A stretch of DNA of 64,000 bases from Trileptium ribeirensis (Eukaryota; Nematoda; Enoplea; Enoplida; Thoracostomopsidae), in assembly GCA_030248225.1 (NCBI GenBank), contig JASANE010011670.1:1-64000 (forward strand), given 5' to 3'. A program made the translations under genes and the position numbers. The notes under the pieces are model-generated. The model did not search any database. It was given only the letters and a program-made list of their open reading frames with translations, and was not told the origin of the DNA. Position 1 is the first letter of the stretch. Every line of letters begins with the position of its first letter. Shown here in pieces: positions 19,644 to 32,423 of the stretch.

Positions 19644-22600
19644 TAGCATAGGTGTCGGTAGAGAGTAGAGGGGTACCCCTTAAGCGTCGCAAATCCATAT
19701 TTACCACTATGTGAAGGCTCTGCTATTCTGTAGCATAGGTGTTGGTAGAGGGTAGAGAAGTACCCCTTAGGCGTCGCGAATCCATATTTACCACTATGTG
19801 AAGGCTCTGCTATTCTGTAGCATAGGTGTCGGTAGAGGGTAGAGGGGTAACCCTTAAGCGTCGCGAACCATACTTACCACTATGTGAAGGCTCTGCTATT
19901 CTGTAGCATAGGTGTCGGTAAAGGGTAGAGAGTTACCCCTTAAGCGTCGCGAATCCATATTTTCCACTATGTGAAGGCTCTGCTATTCTGTAGCATAGGT
20001 GTCAGTAGAGGGTAGAGAGGTACCCCTTAAGCGTCGCAAATGCATATTTACTACTATGTGAAGGCTCCTCTATTCTGTAGCATAGGTGTCGGTAGAGGGT
20101 AAAGGGGTACCCTTAAGCGTCGCGAATCCATATTTACCGCTATGTAAAGACTCTGCTATTCTGTAGCATAGGTGTCGGTAGAGGGTAGAGGGCACCTCTT
20201 AAGCGTCGCAAATGCACATTTACCACTATGTGAAGGCTCCTCTATTCTGTAGCATAGGTGTCGGTAGAGGGTAGAGGGGTACCCCTTAAGCGTCGCGAAT
20301 CCATATTTACCCCTATGTGAAGGCTCTGCTATTCTGTAGCATAGGTGTCGGTAGAGGGGTACCCCTTAAGCGTCGCGAATCCATATTTACCACTATGTGA
20401 AGATTCTGCTATTCTGTAGCATAGGTGTCGGTAGGTGGTAGAGAGGTACCCCTGAAGCGTCGCAAATGCATATTTACCACTATGTGAAGGCTCCTCTATT
20501 CTGTAGCATAGGTGTCGGTAGATGGTAGAGGGGTGCCCCTTAAGCGTCGCGAATCCATATTTACCGCTATGTAAAGGCTCTGCTATTCTGTAGCATAGGT
20601 GTCGGTAGAGGGTAGATGGTACCCCTTAAGCGTAGCAAATGCACATTTACCACTATGTGAAGGCTCCTCTATTCTGTAGCATAGGTGTCGGTAGAGGGTA
20701 GAGGGGTACCCCTTAAGCGTCGCGAATCCATATTTACCACTATGTGAAGGCTCTGCTATTCTGTAGCATAGGTTTCGGTAGAGGGTAGAGGGGTACCCCT
20801 TAAGCGTCGCGAATTCATATTTACCACTATGCGAAGGCTCTGCTATTCTGTAGCATAGGTGTCGGTAGATGGTAGAGAGGTACCCCTTAAGCGTCGCAAA
20901 TGCATATTTACCACTATGTGAAGGCTCCTCTATTCTGTAGCATAGGTGTCGGTAGATGGTAGAGGGGTACCCCTTAAGCGTCGCGAATCCATATTTACCA
21001 CTATGTGAAGGCTCTGCTATTCTGTAGCATAGGTGTCGGTAGAGGGCAGAGAGGTACCCCTTAAGCGTCGCAAATCCATATTTACCACTATGTGAAGACT
21101 CTGCTATTCTGTAGCATAGGTGTCGGTAGAGGGTAGAGAGGTACCGCTTAAGCGTCGCAAATGCATATTTACCACCATGTGAAGGCTCCTCTATTCTGTA
21201 GCATAGGTGTCGGTAGAGGGTAGAGGGGTACCCCTTAAGCGTCGCGAATCCATATTTACCACTATGTGAAGGCTCTGCTATTCTGTAGCATAGGTTTTGG
21301 TAGAGGGTAGAGGGGTACCCCTTAAGCGTCGCGAATTCATATTTACCACTATGCGAAGGCTCTGCTATTCTGTAGCATAGGTGTCGGTAGATGGTAGGGA
21401 GGTACCCCTTAAGCGTCGCAAATGCATATTTACCACTATGTGAAGGCTCCTCTATTCTGTAGCATAGGTGTCGGTAGATGGTAGAGGGGTACCCCTTAAG
21501 CGTCGCGAATCCATATTTACTACTATGTGAAGGCTCTGCTATTCTGTAGCATAGGTGTCGGTAGAGGGCAGAGAGGTACCCCTTAAGCGTCGCAAATCCA
21601 TATTTACCACTATGTGAAGGCTCTGCTATTCTGTAGCATAGGTGTCGGTAGAGGGTAGAGAGGTACCTCTTAAGCGTCGCAAATGCATATTTACCACCAT
21701 GTGAAGGCTCCTCTATTCTGTAGCATAGGTGTCGGTAGAGGGTAGAGGGGTACCCCTTAAGCGTCGCGAATCCATATTTACCACTATGTGAAGGCTCTGC
21801 TATTCTGTAGCATAGGTGTCGGTAGAGGGTAGAGAGGTAACCCTTAAGCGTCGCAAATCCATATTTACCACTATGTGAAGGCTCTGCTATTCTGTAGCAT
21901 AGGTGTCGGTAGTGGGTAGAGGGTACCCTTTAAGCGTCGCAAATGCATATTTACCACTATGTGGAGGCTCCTCTATTCTGTAGCATAGGTGTCGGTAGAG
22001 GGTAGAGGGGTACCCCTTAAGCGTCGCGAATACATATTTACCACTATGTGAAGGCTCTGCTATTCTGTAGCATAGGTGTCGGTAGAGGGTAGAGGGGTAC
22101 CCCTTAAGCGTCGCGAATCCATATTTACCACTATGTGAAGGCTCTGTTATTCTGTAGCATAGGTGTCGGTAGAGGGTAGAGAGGTACCCCTTAAGCGTCG
22201 CAAATGCATATTTACCACTATGTGAAGGCTCCTCTATTCTGTAGCATAGGTGTCGGTAGATGGTAGAGGGGTACCCCTTAAGCGTCGCAAATGCATATTT
22301 ACCACTATGTGAAGGCTCCTCTATTCTGTAGCATAGGTGTCGGTAGATGGTAGAGGGGTACCCCTTAAGCGTCGCGAATCCATATTTACCACTATGTGAA
22401 GGCTCTGCTATTCTGTAGCATAGGTGTCGGTAGAGGGTAGAGAGGTGCCCCTTAAGTGTTGCAAATGCATATTTACCACTATGTGACAGCTCCTCTATTC
22501 TGTAGCATAGGTGTCGGTAGAGGGTAGAGGGGTACCTCTTAAGCGTCACGAATCCATATTTACCACTATGTGAAGGCTTTGCTATTCTGTAGCATAGGTG

Positions 22601-23890
22601 TCGGTAGAGGGTAGAGAGGTACCCCTTAAGCGTCGCAAATGCATATTTACCACTATGTGAAGGCTCCTCTATTCTGTAGCATAGGTGTCGGTAGATGGTA
22701 GAGGGGTACCCCTTAAGCGTCGCGAATCCATATTTATCACTATGTGAAGGCTCTGCTGTTCTGTAGCATAGGTGTCGGTAGAGGGTAGTGAGGTACCCCT
22801 TAAGCGTCGCAAATCCATATTTACCACTATGTGAAGGCTCTGCTATTCTGTAGCATAGGTGTCGGTAGAGGGTAGAGAGGTGCCCCTTAAGTGTTGCAAA
22901 TGCATATTTACCACTATGTGAAGGCTCCTCTATTCTGTAGCATAGGTGTCGGTAGATGGTAGAGGGGTACCCCTTAAGCGTCGCAAATGCATATTTACCA
23001 CTATGTGAAGGCTCCTCTATTCTGTAGCATAGGTGTCGGTAGATGGTAGAGGGGTACCCCTTAAGCGTCGCGAATCCATATTTACCACTATGTGAAGGCT
23101 CTGCTATTCTGTAGCATAGGTGTCGGTAGAGGGTAGAGAGGTGCCCCTTAAGTGTTGCAAATGCATATTTACCACTATGTGAAGGCTCCTCTATTCTGTA
23201 GCATAGGTGTCGGTAGATGGTAGAGGGGTACCCCTTAAGCGTCGCGAATCCATATTTACCACTATGTGAAGGCTCCTCTATTCTGTAGCATAGGTGTCGG
23301 TAGATGGTAGAGGGGTACCCCTTAAGCGTCGCGAATCCATATTTACCACTATGTGAAGGCTCTGCTATTCTGTAGCATAGGTGTCGGTAGAGGGTAGAGA
23401 GGTGCCCCTTAAGTGTTGCAAATGCATATTTACCACTATGTGAAGGCTCCTCTATTCTGTAGCATATGTGTCGGTGGAGGGTAGAAGGGTACCTCTTAAG
23501 CGTCGCGAATCCATATTTACCACTATGTGAAGGCTTTGCTATTCTGTAGCATAGGTGTCGGTAGAGGGTAGACGGGTACCCCTTAAGCGTCGCGAATCCA
23601 TATTTACCACTATGTGAAGGCTCTGCTATTCTGTAGCATAGGGGTCGGTAGAGGGTAGAGAGGCACCCCTTAAGCGTCGCAAATGCATATTTACCACTAT
23701 GTGAAGGCTCCTCTATTCTGTAGCATAGGTGTCGGTAGAGGGTAGAGGGGTACCCCTTAAGCGTCGCGAATACATATTTACCACTATGTGAAGGCTCTGC
23801 TATTCTGTAGCATAGGTGTCGGTAGAGGGTAGAGGGTACCTCTTAAGCGTCGCAAATGCATATTTACCACTATGTGAAGGCTCTGCTATT
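19644..23890. repeat. 87-bp satellite array, about 49 units
   Basis: The unit TAGCATAGGTGTCGGTAGAG... repeats every 87 bp with few indels. Subtypes alternate: GCGAATCC with CTCTGCT, GCAAATCC with CTCTGCT, and GCAAATGC with CTCCTCT. Rare markers repeat at exact multiples of 87: GGTTT[C/T]GG at 20771 and 21293 and ACCACCATG at 21171 and 21693 (522 bp, six units); TGCCCCTTAAGTGTT at 22446, 22881, 23142 and 23403 (435, 261 and 261 bp). Because 87 is 29 codons, some frames stay open across units (21887-22549), which is not evidence of a protein. Confidence 0.97.
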
Positions 23891-23989
23891 CCATTGTGTT
23901 ATGGCATAACCTTGCCATTTAAACATCTTAAGCCCTAACTCAAGTTATCCTCTTTAATATTTTCTTATATGCGTGGATTATGTTGTGAG

Positions 23990-24583
23990 GGCATAAGTCT
24001 AATATCGGGGCCCAAGAAATGAAAAAAATTTTTTGCTCCGATTTGCCTAAAATTTTGCATACGGGGGTTTTCCAGTATGGGGAATTCATTTTTGACACTT
24101 TTAGCGAAAAAAAATTTTTTGACCAAAAAAATTTTTTTTGACCCAAAAAATTTTGAAAAAAATTTTTTTTGCCGAAATTCACCCAAAACCATTTTTTGAT
24201 GCCAACAGAAAAATCAACATATTCAACTTACTTTTTGGATTTGATGCAGTGCAGCTTGGTGAGCGCAACTAAGCAGCATCTCTTAAATTTCGTCGAGAGT
24301 CTTTATTTTTTCTCACGCTTGCTATCTGGCTTTGTAATTGTTGCCTCGTCTTCTCACATTTCGTTTACTTTTTCTCACGCTAGCTAATTTTGTAACACTT
24401 TCATCGTTTACCGCCTGCTTAGTTTTTGTTTGGATCCGAATGCTTTTTGGAAATGGATGTTTTTGAGATAACAGAACAGCTAAGGGACGAACGAGCTGCC
24501 GTTGCATTTTTGCAGCGGCATAACATCATCGAGTCATCGCGCCGGGCTCTACGGTGCTTGGGCCCCGATATTAGACTTATGCC
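23990..24583. mobile_element. 594-bp MULE-like MITE
   Basis: A terminal inverted repeat of about 27 bp begins GGCATAAGTCTAATATCGGG and is matched in reverse at 24557-24583. It is flanked by a perfect 9-bp target duplication TGTTGTGAG at 23981-23989 and 24584-24592, the usual length for Mutator-like elements. The left part contains runs of A followed by T (24020-24170) that can form many hairpins. No transposase frame is present. It lies next to the end of the satellite array. Confidence 0.85.
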
Positions 24584-24599
24584 TGTTGTGAGTTATAAC

Positions 24600-25060
24600 C
24601 GTCAACCTTAAATAATCGAAGCTTCCAAACTGTCAAAAATTGCCTAAAATCTATCAGTTACACACAACAATAACGCAAGAACTGATTTTGGTCAGAGAGG
24701 GATTAGTTCAACAGCTCCTCTCCAACAGCTTCATTCTAGAGATATATTCATACAATGATTATATATACTTGAGGATGCGTAGCCTTAACTACACGCCATG
24801 GAAAATAGCTAGCATGCACCTATAGGTTCCTGAATAATACCTGCTGCAATGATATTTTACGTATGTATTATATACATGTTTTATATATATAGTGTGCATA
24901 TTTTCCAAATATTGATTCTCCGAATCATCGTGTCTGTAATTTTGCGAATTTGTATTACGACGCCTAAATATTTTTCTTTAATTTTGCCTATTTTATAGTT
25001 TTATCCAATCTGACAACCAGTTAACGATTTTCAGCTGACGAATGCCTTTGGCTGCAATTT
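24600..25060. other. No gene seen
   Basis: AT-rich sequence; a 61-codon open frame at 24640-24825 has no support. Confidence 0.45.
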
Positions 25061-25069
25061 TGAGGAGAC

Positions 25070-25610
25070 CGTGTGTTCTTCGGCTTTGAATTAGTTCACC
25101 GTTGTAGACCGTTTTCAAAGGTTTTATATAAATTTTTTGGCACCCCTATATGAGGGTGCTAGTTCCATCACAGTAATAGTAATTTCTATGGGTAACAAAA
25201 AGTTATCTGACAACTGGAATTAGTTAGGTTGAGTTGGCTTATTTCATCTCGAATTGCAAAAAGATGAAGTGTTGTAAATTTTCAAAGGTTTCTGACTTTT
25301 CATAAAAACATATCATAAAACGATAAGTTCTCAATAAAAAACATTCCGATCACCATTTCTACTGCAAATGGGAATTATCTGCATACAACTTGGGAAATCA
25401 TGTGTTCGTCGACCTTGAATTAATTATCTAAAGAGTTCAAAACTTTTTCAAAATATTTTATATACCTTTGGGGTGCCAGATTTAGTAAGAGTACACTAGC
25501 TCACTAACTCCATCATAGTTATCTTAGTTTATATGGGTAACGAACAAAATATGTTACAATCAGAATTAGTTAAATTTGGTTCTTCCACAAATAAGGAATA
25601 AAATTTAAAA
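25070..25610. repeat. Old direct duplication, about 330-bp period
   Basis: The block near 25070-25270 is recognisable again near 25400-25610. Shared landmarks are TGTGTTC[T/G]TCG, a GAATTA core, TTTTATATA, a GGGTG-type motif, CTCCATCATAGT-like sequence and TATGGGTAAC. Identity is low. Confidence 0.5.
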
Positions 25611-25689
25611 AGACTTTTGACTGTTCTTGATATATACTGCTAAAACTTTGAGTCAAATGTTGAACAGTGTTTGGATCCTTTTTTAACCC

Positions 25690-26120
25690 TAATCTTAAGT
25701 TAAACTTCACTCAATCTGAGTCAATTATTAACTTATTAACTAAGTTAGATTCCAACTTGACTCTAATTGAGTCAAAACTAGCCGCAAATCTAGTCAACGT
25801 TACTTAAGCTTACGGTTAAAATGGATGGACTAGTTAGTCAAAATTTGACTAAACATTTTTGCAATGTAGGACTTTTGATTTTTATTATACCATCACCCGA
25901 TTTAGAATTATGGCCCAAGTATCCCTGAGGGGCGTTACGTTAATTGCGCGAGCTTTCGTTTTAACTAACAACTAGTTCCAAAATTCTTGGACTGTCCTGA
26001 TTTATCTTATAGTTCTATTTTAGAACAGTAAGTCAAATAGTATATATATACTGTAAAATGGCTGAATCAAATTTGACTCAATTGAGACGGCCCAAACTGA
26101 TTCATGACGACACAGTCAGA
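25690..26120. repeat. Cluster of TTGACTCAA-type inverted motifs
   Basis: TTGACT/AGTCAA pairs recur at 25637, 25708, 25757, 25838, 25846, 26030 and 26082, often as small inverted repeats. This may be the remains of a foldback or MITE family; ends and target duplications were not found. Confidence 0.35.
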
Positions 26121-26947
26121 TTTTTATAATTTTTTAACTTAACAAGCGAATCTATCTTCGACAAGGTATGCATCAGGTTTGCCTATTCTTGTATCAGGAC
26201 TGGCTTAGACTAAGTTATATTTGCATCAGATTTGACGCTATTACTTTGAGCTGGTACTATGTCGGCAAAAAATTTTGCTATCACAAAAAATAAGGTTCCA
26301 GTAAAGGAATGCTAGTATAATTAACTAATTTTCATCAGCTGCTCGAAATTTTCGGTTTAAACACGTAAATACACTGTGCTTTTCGCTATAAATGCTATAC
26401 CTATAACGAAATTGTTTTTGGTTATGGATTTTCCTCACTTTACCTGTACTGATGATAAGGGATGTGTCTATGTTTGTCTGTGTTTCTTGCTGCCAGTTAG
26501 TGCGCATGATGTAAAAAACTTGGTTCTAAGATTTTTCTCAATTTTAGTTGCAATTTATCAACATTCAATTTTAAGTATTTTTAGCAATCTGTTTTGCAGG
26601 CACTGGCAATTAGGTTACTCTGACGCATCAATTTGACGTTTTGGAATCGTGCTATACAAAAAATTGTCGATTTTAAGCAAAAAATTATGGACTCTATTTT
26701 AGGTTTTCGTAAGTTAAAGTTGTGTGCATTATGTGCGGAAGTTTTCACATTCTGCCACAACAATAATATGCAACTTAGCTACCGCGAGCCAGTTGTTTTG
26801 AGGTTTAGGAGCCACGCCAGGCCCTGTAAACATGTCAACGCTAGCTATCAGCCGCGCTAGGCTATAAAATTGTTGCAAGTGCCGTTCTCGGTTAGCGGTA
26901 TACAGTATAGCTACCGTTTTGGTTTACTCCGTTGCTTGCCGTAGTTA

Positions 26948-27370
26948 TGCGCAACTAAACTTAGAATGACCCGGCTGGCCATCTTGTTCGGTGGTGAAAA
27001 TTTTTTACAAAAAACAAAATTTTCTTGTCGGTCACAAAATGCTACTTTTTGTTCGCGAATGTCAAATATGTTCGCAAACAAAATTTTGTAATAATAAAGG
27101 GCTTGTTTGCGAACAGTAATTGATAAATAATATAAACGTCTCGTTTACGACGTCACAGTTACATTAAATTTGTTCCCTCGCAGAGGCGAATCCAGTTTGA
27201 ACGCTATGAAATGTTACGGAATTGTCATAACCCGAAAGAAAACCTTTAAGTCTGCGCTCGCAGTGAATCGGATCGAATATCCTATTTGTTCCGTAACAAT
27301 GGATGTGGATTCGACGTCAATAATTGCAAAACGGGATGGTTAGCGGGGTTACTTTAAGTTTAGTCGCGCA
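26948..27370. mobile_element. PIF/Harbinger-like MITE, copy 3
   Basis: Ends are TGC...GCA with TTA target duplications at 26945-26947 and 27371-27373, and length is 423 bp. The TIRs share the AACTAAACTTAGA/TTTAAGTTTAGT core with the other copies. The interior has several TTCGCGAA/TTCGCAAAC motifs. Confidence 0.75.
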
Positions 27371-27379
27371 TTACTTTTC

Positions 27380-27885
27380 GTTCGTAAATTATTATGCCGC
27401 AATCTTTAACGCTATTTATACAGCAAACAGCAGCTATGCAGGCGCTTAATCTGGAAATGTGTGAAGAAAACGTGTAAACAATAGTTTAGCGCAGGCTGGA
27501 CAGTATGAAAATCATTTAAGAGTTCCTTCGCTATGAGTATACCTGGTAGAAATAACTATGGTGTAACCAACGCATAAAACAGAAACCTTGGCTGAGAAAG
27601 ACACACTACTTGAGAACCTTTTATATATATGCTTTGAAGAATGACTAATACGTGCTGCAGGTCATTTGGCTATGTATTACTAGACATTCCGTGCTGCGAA
27701 GTTCCTTAGTAGTTTCCGAGAATTCGAACTTGGTGAAATTTAGACGGAAATAGTCGTTGGGGCGCAGAGACATTATTAAGCGTTTTTTCAGTCAGAAATG
27801 GTCATTGCAAGTTTCAGGGCAGCACATTATAATATGAAAAATTCTGTCATGTAATGTTGCCTGGTGGTAAAACTATAGACTTTGG
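27380..27885. other. No gene seen
   Basis: No long frames or recognisable repeats between a MITE and a tandem array. Confidence 0.45.
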
Positions 27886-27892
27886 GAAACGA

Positions 27893-28220
27893 AAATCCAT
27901 GTTTGGAATAGAGAGACACTTAAGTAGTACATCTGATTTTAAGTATGACTGAAGCAAGTAGCAGGGCATTTGGGTGTATAAAACAAAAGGCAACGCACTA
28001 CAATCCGTGTTTGGGATAGAGAGATACTTAAGTAGTGGATCTGATTTTAAGTATGGCTGAGGCAAGTAGCAGGGCATTTGGCTGTATAAAACAAAAGGCA
28101 ACGCACTACAATCCGTGTTTGGGATAGAGAGATACTTAAGTAGTAGATCTGATTTTAAGTATGACTGAGGCAAGTAGCAGGGCATTTGGCTGTATAAAAC
28201 AACAGGCAACGCACTACATA
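27893..28220. repeat. Three tandem copies of a 108-bp unit
   Basis: The GTTTGGGATAGAGAGA landmark occurs at 27901, 28009 and 28117, exactly 108 bp apart. The first unit is the most diverged. Since 108 is divisible by 3, the minus strand stays open for 137 codons (27847-28260) by periodicity; I do not call a protein. Confidence 0.9.
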
Positions 28221-28229
28221 GTAGTCTAG

Positions 28230-29370
28230 TAGTGAGAATTAGGTGTTGGCGAAAGTTCACCGAAACATAGGATACGAATAAGAAAGTTGTTTAAAAGCAT
28301 TCCAATTGACGCTCGCTCCACAAAACATACACGAATTTCTGCATCATAACCAAACTACCTTTAGAAAATGTAGAGATATCACGAAGTCGCTATGGTTAGT
28401 TTATGAAATCATAATGCTAAAGCGGTGTCAAAGTTTTAAAAGTTCAATAAAATATAATTATTTATTAAACATTCTTTTTACATAATGTTGTTGAGACCGC
28501 AATTAATAGTTGGTAAACACAAAAAGTATAAAACCTGCCGTAGTGTGTAATCCCATCCGGTATCTATCTACCATCAGGGAAACTAATCACGACCTAATGA
28601 CCAGCGTCGTTTATTAAAATAAGATACATGGGTCAGCACGACTGATGCAAACCTACCGGCCTAGCTAGTTTGCACAATTCATTTTAAGCACCACTGTCGA
28701 CTGTGCCAATCATTCCCTTTTTGTCAATAGCCGGTTTCCATCGTGTACCAGATTCCGGCCTTATTTGTTATAAAGGTAAGTAACACACTCCACGTGCTAT
28801 CATAACTTTCATGTTTATACTAGTTGAATGTTGGTTTTACTTTGAACTATAGTGTTGTTTTAATTGTTCAACATTGGTTTTGTGGTGTATATGCACAGGT
28901 TTATGAAAAGTGGTAATCAACTGCTGGATCACAATTATTAGCATCAGAATGTGTTAGGCGAATCTAGGTTCAGTTAACGTTTGATATCAAAAAGATACGA
29001 TCATTTAATCTATTATTTCTGGAACGATATGTTGGCAAAAAATATCATACTTTTCAGCTAGATTCTGTCACTTCATATCATATCAGTGTTTATGTACAAA
29101 AATTAATTAAAAATTTATCTTGACATAAATATTATTTCACTGTTTGATGTCGACAAATACTTGGTTTTAAATTTTCACTTAAATTTTTACTGGGCTCGTT
29201 CAAAATCGCCCTGACGATTTGTACAAGCTGGTTGAAAAACTGTTGATAGCTATACGCTGCGTGACTCAAATATTAATATTTATTTAGATCATGTTGCTTT
29301 ATAATGTGCTTGGCGTGTTAACATTGGAACACCGCGTATAGAAATGAAATATTGGCCAAAAATTGCTATT
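28230..29370. other. No gene seen
   Basis: AT-rich sequence without a supported frame. A segment near 28480-28760 with TATCTATCTACCATCAGGG resembles repeat debris. Confidence 0.4.
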
Positions 29371-29380
29371 TCAAAATTCA

Positions 29381-29727
29381 ACGAAATATAACGACAGTAA
29401 TACGAAAAAGCACAGTGAATAAGAAAAATTGTGCAATTTAACTAAAAATTCAACGAAATATAGCGGCAATACGAAAAAGCACAGTGAATAAGAAAAATTG
29501 TGCAATTTAACTCAAAATTCAACGAAATATAGCGACAGCAATATGAAAAAGCACAGTGAATAAGAAAAATTGTGCAATTTAACTCAAAATTCAACGAAAT
29601 ATAGCGACAGCAATACGAAAAAGCACAGTGAATAAGAAAAATGGTGCAATTTAACTCAAAATTCAACGAAATATAGCGACAGCAATACGAAAAAGCACAG
29701 TGAATAAGAAAAATTGTGCAATTTAAC
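29381..29727. repeat. Five tandem copies of a 69-72-bp unit
   Basis: AACGAAATAT landmarks occur at 29381, 29452, 29521, 29593 and 29665. Later copies are almost identical, so the array expanded recently. It gives a spurious 99-codon frame on the minus strand. Confidence 0.92.
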
Positions 29728-29739
29728 GGACTCACTGGC

Positions 29740-30930
29740 ACGCATCACTTTTACAGGCAATAGATTGCATTTTTATGGATAAGAACCTGCATGGGCGAGC
29801 TCTGAAGTCATAGAGGGAGCAGATGCTTCGGGAAGGGGGCGGGAGGTCGTCGCCAGAGGGTGAAAGCCGGTAGGCGGGAGGTCTGGAGGTCGTCACGTGG
29901 GGATAATTTTTTAAATTCTTGGGACCAAATATTGGTCAAAATTTTTTCTCGATTTTGCCAATTTTTTTCCGATTTTAGACAATTTTCCCCACTTTTTGCC
30001 AAATTAGCCCAATTTTTTCCATTTTCCTCCGCTTTTAAACAAGTGTTTTCCGCAAGACGAATGGGAGGAGTAGTTGCGGATCCTCAGAGGGAACACGGCT
30101 GCCTCTCGGGCTGATCTGCCAGACTTCGAAAGGGTCCGAGCGTCAGGGGGCATTACCATCTCCACTATGAGCACGTATGAATAAGACCAGCCCAGCGCGG
30201 GGTTTTGGAGCGCTTAACTCGCAGCTTATGCGCCCCATAAAAATAAGTTAAAGCAAATATTAGGCTTAGTATATCGGGAATGGCATAGCATGTTTTTCAC
30301 ATTCTGCCATATAAATAGTTGCATGGATTGAAACACATGTTATCGTAGTGTTTTGCTCGTGTATAGGTCAATAAAATAAATCCTGACGGCGGCTTTGATC
30401 AGCATTGCGGCCATAGAGGTGTAGGCGCAGCAAGGAACCGCTCCAATGAAATCTCTGTAGGAAGCTCCATATCGCTGTTAACTCCCTAAATATTTTTGCA
30501 AAATTTTCTTACATTGCCATAGAAAAATTTTGCTCTCTTGGCGTGCAGACCGCTTAATGCAACCCCGTCGCTGCCGCCACCTTTAGTGAAATACTAGCCT
30601 ACATGTCACCATTTTTGCTAAAAATTTAAACACTTTCTGCCAATTTGTTTCATTTTTTACAAAATTTACTCACGTTTTTGCCTGTTTTCCCAAAATTTTT
30701 CGAGGAAACTTGCAGTGATATCGCGAAGCTTTGGGGCAACCCTGGTTACCTCCATAGATACATATGTCCCACAGTGCCAAACCGGACCTGCCCCCTTATG
30801 GTGTAATTGTGACAACGCCTTGGAACGCTTTTAATGACACTACTTGATGAAAAAGATATATCACGTCTTATATTTCTACCACTTTCTCAGAAAATGTGGT
30901 TTCATTAATCAATCGGTAATAGAAAAGAGC
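29740..30930. other. Non-coding; T-run rich segments
   Basis: Two segments (29910-30040 and 30600-30710) consist of short TTTTTGCC and CAATTTTTTCC-like runs resembling interiors of non-autonomous elements. No ends or target duplications were found, and no gene. Confidence 0.4.
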
Positions 30931-30940
30931 CGTTTAATTA

Positions 30941-32317
30941 TGCATAAGTAAACTTAAGCTGTGCCGCCTACCGTTGTCTCTTGACATCATGTACAAAACG
31001 TTGTTAAAGAACAAACTAATAGTAACAGTTGCCTAACGCTATTTCCAAACTTTTTGTTCGGCGAACGCTTAGTATCTAATTACAAAAACGTTTAAGTTAC
31101 GTTAGCTAACACAATGCACCTTTTTACACTTTCACCATAACTGTGCTCCGAAACGCTAAATAGGCTGCTTGCATTTTGAAGTTTTTCGTTATGCTAACAC
31201 AATTCTTGATATTCTTAACGGTCTGATTGGTTTCCGAACAGTTCTATGATGTATACAATTCTATAAATTCTGTGTGTGAACAGACCGAGCTTTCTTGTGC
31301 AAAAAATTGTTCGCGAACATAAAGTACTGTTGTAATCAAGCTGGTCGCGAACAAACGTAAATGTCCTAACACTACCTAAATACTAAAAAGGATATTAATT
31401 ATGTGTTTATTGTTCGCGAACCTGTGTCCATAACTAAAACATGTTAAATAAAAATGTGAAAAATCTTAATCAAATTTTAACGGAAATCCGGGAGTATATC
31501 ATTAAATCCGTATGTTTTGTTCGCAAACATCACATTGTTCGACCATCGACATGCAAGAGTATTTTGGTGGAAATTGCAAGTCAACGCTTTAATATTAACA
31601 TTTCCTAGTTAAAGGTGTTCGAGAACGTCACAACTTTTTGCTCAATAAATTGGTGCGTTTGCCTTTGCACATAAAAACCTGTTCGCGAACATTGTTGTTG
31701 TGATATAATACGGGGTAGCGAACACTGACCCAATACTTCAATTAAATTAATCATGAGTAAAAAATGTCGAAAATATCAAGAGCAATGCAAACAAAAATGT
31801 TTAAGCATGAAACCCAAAACGTTTACGACCATCATATTCGTACGTTCATTGTTTTAATAATTGTTTCTTCAACAAACTGAAGACATTCGCGAACATCACA
31901 CTTGAACAGGTATTCCTTATAAACCAGTATAATAGTTCAGTCACGCAGCCATTCCGGAAATTTTCAATTGGGTTATTGTGCAAACGGCGTTAGCCAACGT
32001 TTTGAATATAATTATAACAGTAGGTTATTAAGTTCCCTAACAAGATTATAAAACGGAAAAATGTTGTGTTTTGTTCGATAACAAAATCTAAAATTCACGA
32101 CTTTAACCTTTAGTCGAGAAGTAAGGTGTTCGATACCACTTCAGAAGCAACCCAAGCAGTCTATTTCTTGTTCATTTACGTTTTGGATGCATTACTTAAA
32201 AGCCCCATTTTTTGTTCTCATATAATTTTATGAATTTCGTGTTCATAGAACAAGCAATTGCTAATCGGAAATTTCAAAAGAGGATGGAAGGCGACGCAGC
32301 TTAAGTTTACTCATGCA
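30941..32317. mobile_element. PIF/Harbinger-like element, copy 4 (1.38 kb)
   Basis: Ends are TGCATAAGTAAACTTAAGCT and its inverse, with TTA target duplications at 30938-30940 and 32318-32320. It is more than twice the length of the other copies yet has no transposase frame. The interior contains many GTTCGCGAAC palindromes (about 31310, 31417, 31678 and diverged ones), spaced 100-260 bp apart. Confidence 0.8.
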
Positions 32318-32423
32318 TTAGGTTATTAAACATGGATAAAACAGCTCACGAATTTTACATAACTGTACGAGTAACGAAAGCTACTAATTATCTTTTATTA
32401 ATTTTCGAAAACCAAAAGTTGCA

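Noticed and set aside
21887..22549. 220-codon minus-strand frame with 29-residue repeats
   Set aside because: It lies wholly within the 87-bp satellite; 87 is divisible by 3, so openness follows from the repeat period, and neighbouring units break the frame.
19644..23890. Array considered as a CRISPR
   Set aside because: Units are contiguous and near identical without unique spacers, and the genome is eukaryotic.
29442..29741. 99-codon minus-strand frame with Cys-rich repeats
   Set aside because: It is a translation of the 72-bp tandem array; period divisible by 3.
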